Shown: positions 1-8,258, counted from the stretch's first letter. The stretch: 64,000 nt of DNA from DTHT01 sp037444625 (GCA_037444625.1 JBBIMA010000017.1:1-64000); one strand, 5' to 3'. Notes: generated from the letters alone by a model not told the origin. Numbers and translations: made by a program.

Positions 1-133
1 CGACCACCGCATCGCCATGGCCTGTGCGGTGGCGGCGTTGGCGGCCGAGGGCGAGTCGGTCATCGCCGGCGCCGAGGCGGCCGCGGTCTCCTTCCCGGAG
101 TTCTTCGATCTGCTGGCGCAGGTGACCTGCTAG
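1..133 (+). CDS. aroA: 3-phosphoshikimate 1-carboxyvinyltransferase (EPSP synthase), C-terminal end only
   Basis: This is the last 43 codons of a gene that enters from the left edge (reading frame from base 2, TAG stop at 131-133). The fragment opens with DHRIAMACAVA, the conserved EPSP synthase signature near the C-terminus, and ends with the usual SFPEFFDLL tail. The enzyme joins shikimate-3-phosphate and PEP in the cytoplasmic chorismate pathway. A fused aroD-aroE for the same pathway lies far away at about 39-41 kb. Only the end is visible, so completeness cannot be judged. Confidence 0.93.
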   Translation, partial: DHRIAMACAVAALAAEGESVIAGAEAAAVSFPEFFDLLAQVTC

Positions 134-144
134 CAGGCTCCGAT

Positions 145-150
145 TAGAAT
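145..150 (+). promoter_or_regulatory. -10 box (TAGAAT) six bases before a start codon
   Basis: TAGAAT is followed by six bases and then the ATG at 157. With the normal 6-8 base distance from -10 to +1, the transcript would start at or beside the ATG, giving a leaderless mRNA. There is no Shine-Dalgarno sequence in the gap. The call rests on motif and spacing only. Confidence 0.5.
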
Positions 151-156
151 GGGTCT

Positions 157-1575
157 ATGGCGGCGGCCACCCTGCACAGCCTGCGCCTGCGCTTGGAGCG
201 CCTGCTGCGCATCCAGCCCCGGTCAAAGCCTCGGGTCTACATCCAGGTGCTGGAAGCGGCCGAGCTGTCCAGCCTGAACTACTGGCTGGAGCTGATCTTC
301 TCGGCCGGGATCGCGACGCTCGGCCTGGTGCTGAACAGCCCGGCGGTGGTGATCGGCGCGATGCTGATTTCGCCGCTGATGGGGCCGATCATGGCGGCGG
401 GGCTTGCGCTGGCTGCGGCCGACCTATACCTGGGGCTGAAGGCCTTGGTGAACCTGGCGGCCAGCGTATCCGGTGCGGTGGCTTTCTCAGCCCTGCTGGT
501 CTGGCTGCTGCCGTTTCACATCCCGACCGGGGAAATCTTGAGCCGCACCCAACCCAACCTGCTGGACCTGGGAGTCGCTTTGCTGTCCGGCCTGGCCGGC
601 TCGATCGTGGTCTGCCGGGGCGGCGGAGGAGGCGGGGTCACCGCCCTTCCCGGAGTGGCCATCGCCGTGGCCTTGATGCCCCCGCTGTGTACGGTGGGCT
701 TCGGCGTGGGCAGCGGCTTTCAAGGCCTCATCATGAGCGGCGCGGGGCTGCTGTTCTTGACCAACCTGGCGGCCATCGTAGCGACCGCCTTCCTGGTCTT
801 CTATCTCATGCGCATGGACGCGCCCGAGGTGCGGGCGGAAGTCGAGCGGTCCATCCGCGAGCACACCGAGGGCGATCGGCTGTATCGTCTGCTCAGCAAG
901 ACCCCGCTGGTGGGCTCGATGGCGGTGATCGGCAGGCTGCACTGGCGGGTGCTGATGCTGGCGGCGGGCCTGGCGGTTCTCTACGTGCCGTTGCGCAACG
1001 GCCTCATGCAGGTGCGGGACGAGGCGGTGGCCCGCAACGCGGTGCGGGAAGCCATCCGCCGCATCGCGCCGCCGGAGGCGGTGGTGGCCGAACAGATCCG
1101 CATCGGGGCGGCCCGCATCCGCGTGAATCTGGTGATCACCGAATCGGTGCCCGCCTCGAGGGTGGAGGAGGCCCGCACCCTCCTGCTGAAACGCACAGGC
1201 AAGGACGTCGAGCTGACGGTGCGCAAAGTGGCGGGCGAAGAGGAGCTGGCGCTGTTGCGCGACCGGCTGCAAGCGCCCGCCTCGCCGCCGCCTGCGCCGC
1301 CCGATCTGGGGGCGGCACGGGCGGAGTGGTTTGGCCGCCTGGCGAGCGCGCTCGAAGGGATCTGGCCGGCTTCGGTAGCGCCCCTGGCGGGTTACGAGCT
1401 GGTCTTCACGGCTGAGGGGCCGGTGGTGCGGGTTCGGTACGAAAGCCAGGCGCCCCTGGGAGCGGCTGGTGAGGAGCTGGTGGCCAAGGCCCTGCGCAGC
1501 GCCTTGAAATGCCCGGAGTTGGGAGTCGAGCTGGCCCCGGTCCCTCGGCCGCGGGCGGCGCGGAGGAACAGGTGA
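157..1575 (+). CDS. DUF389 (TIGR00341-like) multi-pass membrane protein
   Basis: The 472-residue protein has a strongly hydrophobic first half with the DUF389 hallmarks NSPAVVIGAMLISPLMGP (around residues 60-77), RTQPNLLDLGVALLSGLAG (around 130-148) and LPGVAIAVALMPPLCTVGFG (around 163-182). The C-terminal third is soluble and rich in basic and acidic residues. The family is of unknown biochemical function and is usually described as an inner-membrane protein. One oddity is a run of six glycines (around residues 154-159) just before the ALPG motif. The stop overlaps the GTG start of the downstream antiporter by four bases, so the two are probably co-translated. No RBS precedes the ATG. Confidence 0.88.
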   Translation: MAAATLHSLRLRLERLLRIQPRSKPRVYIQVLEAAELSSLNYWLELIFSAGIATLGLVLNSPAVVIGAMLISPLMGPIMAAGLALAAADLYLGLKALVNLAASVSGAVAFSALLVWLLPFHIPTGEILSRTQPNLLDLGVALLSGLAGSIVVCRGGGGGGVTALPGVAIAVALMPPLCTVGFGVGSGFQGLIMSGAGLLFLTNLAAIVATAFLVFYLMRMDAPEVRAEVERSIREHTEGDRLYRLLSKTPLVGSMAVIGRLHWRVLMLAAGLAVLYVPLRNGLMQVRDEAVARNAVREAIRRIAPPEAVVAEQIRIGAARIRVNLVITESVPASRVEEARTLLLKRTGKDVELTVRKVAGEEELALLRDRLQAPASPPPAPPDLGAARAEWFGRLASALEGIWPASVAPLAGYELVFTAEGPVVRVRYESQAPLGAAGEELVAKALRSALKCPELGVELAPVPRPRAARRNR

Positions 1576-2807
1576 CGATTGGATGGATTGCGGTCCCGGC
1601 CCTGGCGCTTTGGCTGGCGGCCGCGCCGGGCTCGCCCAGCGTTCCCCTGGCCATGCTGCTGGTGTTCGGCAGCGCCAAGTTGCTGGCGGAAGCCTTCGAG
1701 CGGATGAATCAGCCGGGCATCGTTGGGGAGATCCTGGCCGGCGTGCTGATCGGACCCAGCGTGCTGGGCTGGATCGCGCCCAACGAATTCCTGCGGGCGC
1801 TGGCCGATTTGGGCGTGATGTTCCTGCTGTTCCGGGTGGGCCTGGAGGTGAAGGCCTCCGAGCTGATGAAGGTGGGCGGTACGGCCATGCTGGTGGCGAC
1901 GCTGGGCGTGGTGGCGCCGTTCTTGATGGGCTGGGGAATCCTGCGGGCCTGGGGCGAGCCGCAAGTGGAGGCGATTTTCACCGGGGCGGCGATGGTGGCC
2001 ACCAGCGTAGGCATCACCGCCCAAGTGCTGGCCGGCAAGGGCCTGTTGAACGAGCCGGCCAGCCGCATGATCCTGGCGGCGGCCGTGATTGACGACGTGC
2101 TGGGCCTGCTGGTGCTGGCGCTGGTATCGAGCGTGGCGCGGGGCAAGGTGAACCTGGCGGGCCTGGCCATCACGGCCGTGCTGGCGCTGAGCTTCGTCTT
2201 CGTGGTGGCCAAGTGGGGCGGCCGGACCGTGGGCCAGGTGGTTTCGCGGGCCCACGCCAGGCTGCGCGTGAGCGAGGCGTACTTCGCGCTGGCCATGGTG
2301 GTGCTGTTCGCCCTGGCCTTCCTGGCCGAGTACGTGGGCGTGGCCGCGATCGTGGGAGCTTTCCTGGCCGGGATGGCGTTGTCGGAGACGGTGGATCCGC
2401 GGGTCGAGCATCTGGCCCAGGGAGTGACGGAGCTGCTGGTGCCGTTCTTTCTGGCAGGGATCGGGATGCACCTGGACGTGCGGGGCTTCACCTCTTCCTC
2501 GGTGGCGCTGCTGGCGGTGGTGATCCTGGCCGCGGCGGTTTTCTCGAAGCTGGTGGGCTGCGGGCTGGGAGCTTGGAGCCTCGGGCTGAAAGGCATGTTG
2601 CGGGTGGGCCTGGGCATGGTGCCGCGGGGCGAGGTGGGCATGGTGGTGGCGCAGATCGGCCTTTCCATGGGGGTGATCGCGCCCCACGTCTACGCGGTGG
2701 TGGTTTTCATGGCGGTGGCCACCACCCTGTTGGCCCCGCCGCTGCTGCGCCTGGCTTACCGCGGCGCGGCGCCCACGCCCGAAGAGGAGGTCTTGCGGCT
2801 GGGGTGA
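1572..2807 (+). CDS. Cation:proton antiporter, Kef/CPA2 type
   Basis: The 411-residue integral membrane protein has the Na+/H+ exchanger fold. GEILAGVLIGPSVLG is the first conserved helix motif, and the paired acidic residues in AAVIDDVLGLLVLAL match the ion-binding DD/ND site of CPA2 antiporters. PRGEVGMVVAQIG near the end is also typical. No C-terminal TrkA-N/RCK domain is present, so it is a short Kef/NapA-like form. I chose GTG 1572 because GGAGG lies about seven bases upstream and it gives a GTGA overlap with the DUF389 stop. A longer reading upstream would lie inside DUF389. It may work in ion homeostasis together with the DUF389 protein (inference). Confidence 0.88.
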   Translation: MTIGWIAVPALALWLAAAPGSPSVPLAMLLVFGSAKLLAEAFERMNQPGIVGEILAGVLIGPSVLGWIAPNEFLRALADLGVMFLLFRVGLEVKASELMKVGGTAMLVATLGVVAPFLMGWGILRAWGEPQVEAIFTGAAMVATSVGITAQVLAGKGLLNEPASRMILAAAVIDDVLGLLVLALVSSVARGKVNLAGLAITAVLALSFVFVVAKWGGRTVGQVVSRAHARLRVSEAYFALAMVVLFALAFLAEYVGVAAIVGAFLAGMALSETVDPRVEHLAQGVTELLVPFFLAGIGMHLDVRGFTSSSVALLAVVILAAAVFSKLVGCGLGAWSLGLKGMLRVGLGMVPRGEVGMVVAQIGLSMGVIAPHVYAVVVFMAVATTLLAPPLLRLAYRGAAPTPEEEVLRLG

Positions 2808-2810
2808 GCC

Positions 2811-4427
2811 TCAGCGCGCCGCCAGAGTTTTCTCCCGCGCCGCCAGAAACTCATCGCCCGCCCTCCAAGTAGGCAAGCGCTCCAGATTGGCGGCGTTGAA
2901 ACCCACCAGGAGGCCGAAACGCGCCATCTGTTCCAGGCCGGCGAAATCCCACTCGGGGTGATACTCGTCGGAGGGCTGGTGGTAGTGCTTGGAGTTGAAC
3001 TCGCGGAAAAGCTGCTCAGCGAACTCCGGGGCTTTGCCGGCAAAGTCCCCTCCCTGGTGGACGGAGAAGGCGGGGATGCCCGCCTTGGCCAGGGGGAAGT
3101 GGTCGGAGCGGTAGTAGCTGCCCTGCTCGGGACGGGGATCGGGCTTGATTTGAAGTCCCAGCCTCCGGGCGGCTTCCTCCACCAGCGGATACAGCGTGGT
3201 GCGCTCGGCCCCCGCCACCACCACGCTGCGCACCGCTCCCAGCGGATGAAAGGCGTCGAAGTTCAGCGCGGCCGCCGTCTTGCCCGGGGGGAAGATAGGA
3301 TGCTGGGCGTAGTATTCCGAACCGCGCAGGCCGCCCTCCTCGGCCGTCACGGCCAGAAACAGCGCCGAGCGGCGCGGCTTCTGTTCGAGCGCCGCCCAGG
3401 CTCGCGCGATCTCCAGCAGGATGCCGCAGCCGGTGGCGTTATCCACCGCACCGTTGTAGATCGAGTCCCCGTTGACCGGCTCGCCGACGCCCAGATGATC
3501 CCAGTGGGCGCTGAAGATGACCGCCTCGGAGCGCAGCGCCGGGTCGCTGCCCGGGATCACGGCCGCCACGTTGCGGGTCCGGATCGGGCGAACCTGGGCG
3601 GGCAGCCGGCCGCGCAGGCGGATGCCCAGGGGAATCGGCTTGAACTCGCGCAACTCGGCCGCCTTGAGCAGTTCGGGCAGGCTGCGGCCCGCCAGGGCCA
3701 GCAGCTTCTCCCCGGCCGGCTGGCTGACCCAGCCGGCAAAAGCCAGGGCGGGCTCGCCCGGCGCCAGCTTGACGAAGGGCTGCTCGCGTCCCCACGAGCC
3801 CCGCACCACACCCCAGGGGTAGCCCGCCGTCGCCGTCGTGTGGATGATGACGGCGCCCAGCGCCCCGGCGCGCAAGGCCTGCTCGTACTTGTAGGTCCAG
3901 CGCCCGTAATAAGTCAGCGCCCGCCCGCCGAAAAACTTCGGATCCTCCGAGGCGGGCTCGTTGGTGAACAGCACCAGGATTTTGCCCCGCACATCGGCGC
4001 CCTTGAAGTCGTCCCAGCCGTACTCGGGCGCGACGATGCCGTGACCCACGAAGACCGCCTCGGCCTCGAACTGTTCCAGCCCCTGCTGGCGGAGGCTCGC
4101 GCCCACGAAATCCTCCAGCCACTTCAGGGCCAGCGCGGGGCGCCCGCGGCGCAGGACGGACAGTTGCGCCGAAGGCTGCGTGCGGACGCCCACCAGGGGA
4201 ACGGTCTGGAACCAGCCGCCGCCCTCCCCGGCGGGTTGGGCGCCCGCCAGGGCGAACTGCGTGGCCAGGTACTCGACGGTGAGAGCCTCGCCGCGCGTGC
4301 CGATGCCGCGGCCTTCCAGCAGGTCATGCGCCAGAAAGCGAACGTGGGCGCGGATGCGCTCGGCGGAAAGGTCATAGGTTTGGGCGGCGAGGACGCTCGC
4401 CGCCAGCACGACAGCCGCCCGTCTCAT
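2811..4427 (-). CDS. Secreted M28-family zinc aminopeptidase with PA domain
   Basis: The 538-residue product starts with a signal peptide (MRRAAVVLAASVLAAQ). A protease-associated-type insert lies around residues 120-240, and the M28 catalytic domain follows. The expected zinc ligands and catalytic acids are visible: H308 in SAHWDH, D329 in GAVDNATG, E363-E364 in AEEGG, D391 in NFD and H443 in SDHFP. This is the co-catalytic di-zinc exopeptidase set, so the enzyme should be active on peptide N-termini in the periplasm or outside the cell. ATG 4427 was chosen because it begins the signal peptide; the frame stays open further upstream but without signal-like sequence. The gene converges on the antiporter with only three bases between them and follows the PspC gene. 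Confidence 0.9.
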   Translation of the reverse strand: MRRAAVVLAASVLAAQTYDLSAERIRAHVRFLAHDLLEGRGIGTRGEALTVEYLATQFALAGAQPAGEGGGWFQTVPLVGVRTQPSAQLSVLRRGRPALALKWLEDFVGASLRQQGLEQFEAEAVFVGHGIVAPEYGWDDFKGADVRGKILVLFTNEPASEDPKFFGGRALTYYGRWTYKYEQALRAGALGAVIIHTTATAGYPWGVVRGSWGREQPFVKLAPGEPALAFAGWVSQPAGEKLLALAGRSLPELLKAAELREFKPIPLGIRLRGRLPAQVRPIRTRNVAAVIPGSDPALRSEAVIFSAHWDHLGVGEPVNGDSIYNGAVDNATGCGILLEIARAWAALEQKPRRSALFLAVTAEEGGLRGSEYYAQHPIFPPGKTAAALNFDAFHPLGAVRSVVVAGAERTTLYPLVEEAARRLGLQIKPDPRPEQGSYYRSDHFPLAKAGIPAFSVHQGGDFAGKAPEFAEQLFREFNSKHYHQPSDEYHPEWDFAGLEQMARFGLLVGFNAANLERLPTWRAGDEFLAAREKTLAAR

Positions 4428-4479
4428 GGGAGTAGAACTCCCAGTGTAGCCGCACGGGCGGGGGCGGGGCAGGCGCCGC

Positions 4480-4782
4480 TCAGGCCGCTGCCGGCTGGTC
4501 ATCGCGCGGCATGATGATCCAGGCACAGAGGTAGACCAGGCCCACGATGCCGCCGGTGACGAACAACAGCGCCAGCCAGATGATGCGCATCAAGGTCACG
4601 TCCATGTCCAGGTAGCGCGCGAAGCCGGCGCAGACGCCCCCCAGCTTCTTGCCCGCCATGACGCGCGTCAAGCGCCGGGCGGCGCCGGCCGGGCGGACCA
4701 GATCCGGACGGGTGGGCGCGCCGCAGCGGGCGCAGTAAAGGTCGGCGTCTTCCAGTTGCAAGCCGCACTGCGTGCAGTACAT
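4480..4782 (-). CDS. PspC-domain membrane protein with N-terminal zinc ribbon
   Basis: This is a 100-residue protein. Residues 3-21 form a zinc-ribbon (CTQCG...CARCG). Residues about 45-93 are the PspC domain, with KKLGGVCAGFARYLDMDVTLMR followed by one long hydrophobic helix ending IIMP. PspC domains are envelope-stress membrane proteins; the zinc-ribbon fusion is common outside Proteobacteria. GGGAG lies about seven bases before the ATG. No pspA or pspB is nearby, so the stress role is an inference from the family. Confidence 0.88.
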   Translation of the reverse strand: MYCTQCGLQLEDADLYCARCGAPTRPDLVRPAGAARRLTRVMAGKKLGGVCAGFARYLDMDVTLMRIIWLALLFVTGGIVGLVYLCAWIIMPRDDQPAAA

Positions 4783-4849
4783 GGCGGGCTCCCTTCAGGC
4801 CAGGATACGCAAGGCGGGGGCCGGATGTTCCGGTGAAAGGCGAGGACGG

Positions 4850-4883
4850 CGGAGCGCGCCGGAGGATCGGCCGGCGCGCTCCG
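4850..4883 (-). terminator. Strong hairpin after gap
   Basis: Bases 4850-4862 and 4871-4883 are perfect inverted repeats (13-bp GC-rich stem, 8-base loop), 20 bases past the gap stop codon. No T-run follows on the minus strand, so it may terminate transcription weakly or protect the 3' end of the gap mRNA. It separates gap from the PspC gene. Confidence 0.6.
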
Positions 4884-4902
4884 GCGGTCGTCTCTGGAAG
4901 GT

Positions 4903-5910
4903 TCAGAGGCCCTTGGCGGCCAGGAACTTGATCAGGTCCACCACCCGGCAGGAGTAACCCCACTCGTTGTCGTACCAAGCCATGACCTTGACCAGGTTGC
5001 CGTCCAGCACCTTGGTCAGAGCCGCGTCCACGATCGAGCTGTTGGGGTTGTGCATCAGGTCGGTGGAGACGATGGGATCCTCGGTGTAGGCCAGGATGCC
5101 CTTCAGTCCGCCTTCCGCGGCCGCCTTCAGCGCGGCGTTGACCTGCTCGGCGCTGGTGGCGCGGGAGACCTGGGCCACCAGATCCACGATCGAGACGTTA
5201 GGGGTGGGCACGCGGATGGCCAGCCCGTCCAGCTTGCCTTTCAGCTCCGGGATCACCAGGCCGATGGCCTTGGCCGCACCGGTGGTGGTGGGGATCATGT
5301 TGATGGCGGCGGCGCGGGCCCGGCGCAGATCCTTGTGCGGGAAATCCAGCACGTTCTGGTCGTTGGTGTAGCTGTGGATCGTGGTCATCGAGCCCTTCAG
5401 GATGCCGAACTGCTGGTGAACCACTTTCACCACCGGGGCCAGGCAGTTGGTCGTACAGGAGGCGTTGGAAATGATGTGGTGCCGGGCCGGGTCGTACATG
5501 CCCTCGTTGACCCCCAGCACGATGGTGACGTCCTCGTTCTTGGCCGGCGCCGAGATGATGACCTTCTTGACCGGGCCGCGCAGGTGCTTCTTGGCCAGAT
5601 TGGCGTCGGTGAACTTGCCCGTGGATTCCACCACGATCTGGACGCCCAGGGACTCCCAGGGCAGTTCGGCGGGATCCTTCAAGGCGAAGACGCGGACGGC
5701 CTTGCCGTTGACCACGATGCAATCGCCCTCGGCTTTGACGGTCGCCTCCAGGGGGCCGAGCACCGAGTCGTACTTCAGCAGGTGGGCCAGGGTTTTCGTG
5801 TCGGTGAGGTCGTTGGCGGCTACCCACTCGATATCCGGATCATTCCAACCGGCTCGCAAGACGTTGCGCCCGATGCGGCCGAAACCGTTGATTCCGACTT
5901 TGACTGCCAT
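4903..5910 (-). CDS. gap: Type I glyceraldehyde-3-phosphate dehydrogenase
   Basis: The 335-residue protein is full length. The NAD-binding N-terminus reads VGINGFGRIGRN, with D34 in the AANDLTD loop that favours NAD+ over NADP+. The active site SNASCTTNC places the nucleophile at C152 and the base at H179 (HSYTNDQN). It catalyses the phosphorylating oxidation of GAP in glycolysis and gluconeogenesis. The RBS AAAGGAG is well placed. An extended -10 box about 115 bases upstream and a leader hairpin at 5972-5991 imply a roughly 105-base 5' UTR. No other glycolytic gene is adjacent. Confidence 0.97.
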   Translation of the reverse strand: MAVKVGINGFGRIGRNVLRAGWNDPDIEWVAANDLTDTKTLAHLLKYDSVLGPLEATVKAEGDCIVVNGKAVRVFALKDPAELPWESLGVQIVVESTGKFTDANLAKKHLRGPVKKVIISAPAKNEDVTIVLGVNEGMYDPARHHIISNASCTTNCLAPVVKVVHQQFGILKGSMTTIHSYTNDQNVLDFPHKDLRRARAAAINMIPTTTGAAKAIGLVIPELKGKLDGLAIRVPTPNVSIVDLVAQVSRATSAEQVNAALKAAAEGGLKGILAYTEDPIVSTDLMHNPNSSIVDAALTKVLDGNLVKVMAWYDNEWGYSCRVVDLIKFLAAKGL

Positions 5911-5971
5911 GCGTAGTTTTCTCCTTTGATCGCCGTTGAGTTCAGAAACCCAGGCGCCGTGCGGGACTCCC

Positions 5972-5991
5972 GGCGGCCGCCGCCGGCCGCC
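5972..5991 (-). other. GC hairpin in the gap leader
   Basis: GGCGGCCG and CGGCCGCC form an 8-bp stem with a 4-base loop, between the likely gap promoter and its RBS. It could be a leader structure or just GC-rich sequence; no T-run follows. Confidence 0.35.
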
Positions 5992-6022
5992 GCCTCCGGC
6001 GCCGGTCGCGTGCTAAACCCCC

Positions 6023-6031
6023 ATCATAGCA
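6023..6031 (-). promoter_or_regulatory. Extended -10 promoter for gap (TGCTATGAT)
   Basis: On the minus strand TGC directly precedes TATGAT, the TGn extended -10 arrangement that does not need a good -35 box. The predicted start is near 6016, about 105 bases before the gap ATG. Confidence 0.45.
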
Positions 6032-6071
6032 AAGCCGCCTCGCCGCCCAGGCGGCGCGGCCCCGCCAGGCT

Positions 6072-7214
6072 TCAGGCCGAATTCATCATTTCTTCCCAGG
6101 TGACGGCCCGGCCCTTCTCGATCGCCATGCGCCCCAGCAGCGCCGTCAGCGTAGCCTCGGCCGAGGACATCGTCATGTCGAGAGGAGGGCCGCTCAGGAT
6201 GCTCTCCAGGAATTTCTCCACCGCGTCTATGGTGATCTCCCGCCTGGAGTCCGTGCGCACCGCCTTCTTCTCGTCGGCTTTCCACCAGCGATAATAGGTG
6301 CGCGCGGTCTCCAGCACGCCCCGTGTCCCGAAGAACTGTTCCTTGACGTCCCAGTAGCCGGAAGGAGGAAGCTGCGTGCCCAACAACCAACCCTTCAGCC
6401 CGCCCGGGTATTCGTAGCTCACGTTGACGTGATCGGAGACGTCGCCGTAAGTCCGGGCCTTGCGCCCGCCGTCGCCCAGGGCCCGCAGCGGGTGCGCCTG
6501 CGCAAACCAGTTCAGCACGTCCAGCCCGTGGCAGTCCTGCTCGACGATGAAATCCCCCGAGGTTTCCTTCCAGATGCCCCAATGCCGGAACTTCCATTCC
6601 TCCGGCGGGTAGGGCGACTGGAAGGGCCGAAAGGCCGACCCGCCCCAGATCCAGAAGCTGATCATGAGGGTCAGCTCGCCCAGCTCGCCCGAGCGCAGGA
6701 TCCGCTCGGCGGCCAGGTACTCGGGGCTGAAGCGCTGCTGGAAGCCGAAGGCCACGCTCTTGGTCTTGTCGGCCTGTTGGGCGGCGCGCAGCAGGCGCTT
6801 GACCCCGGCTACGTCGGCCCCCGCCGGCTTCTCGCAGTAGATGTGCTTGCCCGCTCGCACGGCCGCCTCGAAATGCTCCGGGTGCAGAAAGACCGGGGTG
6901 GCGATGAGGACGGCGTCAAGGTCGGCGCCGGCCAGCAGCTCGCGGTAGTCCTTGTAGACGCGGGCCTGCGCCGCGGCCGGAATCTCGGTCTTGGCCTGGT
7001 CAATCCGTTCCGGTCGTATGTCGCACAGGGCGACGATGCGGGCCCGGGGATCGCGCGCGAAAAGCCCGCCCACGTAACGCCCGCGCCCGCCGGTCCCGAT
7101 GATGCCCAAAGCGACCGCTGAGTTGGCTTGCGCGCCCAGGGCGGCGCGCGCGCTCAAGCCTGCGGCGGCGGCCGCCATGCCCGCCAGCACGCCGCGCCTG
7201 GAAGTGGCTTTCAT
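6072..7214 (-). CDS. Gfo/Idh/MocA-family oxidoreductase, Tat-exported
   Basis: The 380-residue protein begins with a twin-arginine signal (TSRRGVLAG followed by an alanine-rich stretch and a GAQ cleavage site). It continues with the Rossmann motif GIIGTGGRGRYVGG around residue 37-48. IYCEKPAG is the conserved EKP motif of the family. These enzymes oxidise or reduce sugars and inositols with tightly bound NAD(P); exported Gfo/Idh/MocA proteins are common in Acidobacteriota and Planctomycetota. The start is set by AGGAGG seven bases upstream of ATG 7214 and by the Tat signal. The substrate cannot be read from the sequence. A second Tat-exported paralogue lies at 56657-57739. Confidence 0.9.
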   Translation of the reverse strand: MKATSRRGVLAGMAAAAAGLSARAALGAQANSAVALGIIGTGGRGRYVGGLFARDPRARIVALCDIRPERIDQAKTEIPAAAQARVYKDYRELLAGADLDAVLIATPVFLHPEHFEAAVRAGKHIYCEKPAGADVAGVKRLLRAAQQADKTKSVAFGFQQRFSPEYLAAERILRSGELGELTLMISFWIWGGSAFRPFQSPYPPEEWKFRHWGIWKETSGDFIVEQDCHGLDVLNWFAQAHPLRALGDGGRKARTYGDVSDHVNVSYEYPGGLKGWLLGTQLPPSGYWDVKEQFFGTRGVLETARTYYRWWKADEKKAVRTDSRREITIDAVEKFLESILSGPPLDMTMSSAEATLTALLGRMAIEKGRAVTWEEMMNSA

Positions 7215-7231
7215 GAGTCCTCCTGGTCCTG

Positions 7232-7246
7232 ATGGGAGGCTCCCAT
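7232..7246 (-). promoter_or_regulatory. 15-bp palindrome between promoter and RBS
   Basis: Bases 7232-7246 read as two perfect 7-base arms around one central G. The palindrome overlaps the -10 box at 7245-7250 and lies just upstream of the RBS of the Gfo/Idh/MocA gene, as a repressor operator would. The regulator is unknown. Confidence 0.35.
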
Positions 7247-7250
7247 GATA
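7245..7250 (-). promoter_or_regulatory. -10 box (TATCAT) of the oxidoreductase gene
   Basis: The TATCAT hexamer on the minus strand lies 30 bases before ATG 7214. No clear -35 box was found. Confidence 0.35.
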
Positions 7251-7288
7251 GTACGGCCCAGGGCGAGAGTAAGCGGGCCCGAGGCGAA

Positions 7289-7600
7289 CTAGCGCCCGGT
7301 GCCCGGGGAAGGCTCCGCCGTCGGGCGGCGCGCCGCCAGGGCCTTCCGGTACAGCTCCTGCAACCGCCGGCGAGCGGCCTCGCCCAGGGGTCCGGGCCGC
7401 TGTTCGCCCTCCAGCTCCCGGCACAGCTCGACGGTCTTCCTCAGGCTCTCCAGGAACTCGACGCAGGGCGGGCAGTCCTTCAGGTGAGCGGCGATCTGCT
7501 CGCAGGTCTCGGCCGGCAGTTCGGCGTCCAGGTACTCGGAGAGCAAGGCGAAGATCCGCCGGCAATCCCCGACGTGGTTGTGAGAGTCCCGCTCCGTCAT
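7289..7600 (-). CDS. Zinc-finger (ZAS) anti-sigma factor, soluble
   Basis: The 103-residue protein carries the zinc-binding anti-sigma signature: C in the GDCRRIF helix and the H-x3-C-x2-C set in AHLKDCPPC. YLDAELP between them is typical of the domain. It has no membrane helix, so it is cytoplasmic. The ATG at 7600 lies seven bases after the stop codon of the upstream sigma factor, and GAGG spans that junction as an RBS. A GTG two codons upstream is less likely. Its partner should be the ECF sigma factor immediately upstream, which it would hold inactive. Confidence 0.85.
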   Translation of the reverse strand: MTERDSHNHVGDCRRIFALLSEYLDAELPAETCEQIAAHLKDCPPCVEFLESLRKTVELCRELEGEQRPGPLGEAARRRLQELYRKALAARRPTAEPSPGTGR

Positions 7601-7607
7601 AGGCACC

Positions 7608-8234
7608 TCAGGCGGGCCCGCCGCCGCGCGCGGATTTCAAGTACCAGTCGAGCTTGCGCCGCACGGCCAGCCGCGCCCGGTGCAGCCGCGTCTTGACGAC
7701 CTCCTCGCTGACCTCCAGAACCTCGGCCGCTTCGGCCGTCGAGAGGCCCTCGATGTCGCGCAGCAGCAGGACCGACTGATAGATCTCGGGCAGCTCCCGG
7801 ATCGCCTCCCGCACCACCCGCTCGAGCTCGGCCTTCAGCGCCCGATCCTCCGGCAGCGCCGACCAGTCGGCGATCTCGATCCGGCGGGCGCCGCCGTCGC
7901 CGGCCGGCTGGGGCATCAGCTCGTCCAGCGAGAGCTCCTGGGCGGGCGCGAAGACGCTCTTGCGCCGCTTCATCAGGCAGGCGTTGCGGGCGATGCGGAA
8001 GACCCAAGGCCGGATGCGCTCCGGCTCGCGCAACTGGTCCAGCTTCTCGAACACCTTGAAGAGAGTATCCTGGGCCACTTCCTCGGCGTCCTCGCGCTGG
8101 CCGCAGACCAGCAGGCTGTACTGGAACACCTTGGCGCCAAAGCGCTCGACGAAGCGGTCGAAGGCGCCGGGCTCGCCGGCCATCAAGCGGCGGGCCAGCT
8201 CGATCTCTTCTTGTCTGGCGTCGCTGGCGATCAA
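7608..8234 (-). CDS. ECF-family RNA polymerase sigma factor
   Basis: The 208-residue form is chosen with a TTG start at 8234. Region 2 shows DRFVERFGAKVFQYSL, then EDAEEVAQDTLFKVFEKL and RPWVFRIARNACLMKRRK. Region 4 shows LPEIYQSVLLLRDIEGLSTA followed by VVKTRLHRARLAVRRKL. Length and layout fit an ECF sigma factor. The frame stays open to an ATG at 8390, but the extra residues do not look like sigma sequence. A TACAAT box lies 18 bases upstream of the TTG, with GCGAGAAG as a weak RBS. It is followed directly by its zinc anti-sigma and is divergent from the efflux operon, which it may control (inference). Confidence 0.85.
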   Translation of the reverse strand: MIASDARQEEIELARRLMAGEPGAFDRFVERFGAKVFQYSLLVCGQREDAEEVAQDTLFKVFEKLDQLREPERIRPWVFRIARNACLMKRRKSVFAPAQELSLDELMPQPAGDGGARRIEIADWSALPEDRALKAELERVVREAIRELPEIYQSVLLLRDIEGLSTAEAAEVLEVSEEVVKTRLHRARLAVRRKLDWYLKSARGGGPA

Positions 8235-8252
8235 GCCGATCTTCTCGCTGCC

Positions 8253-8258
8253 ATTGTA
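8253..8258 (-). promoter_or_regulatory. -10 box (TACAAT) of the sigma gene
   Basis: TACAAT on the minus strand lies 18 bases before the TTG at 8234. It supports the shorter sigma start, because the alternative ATG at 8390 would lie upstream of this box. Confidence 0.4.
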
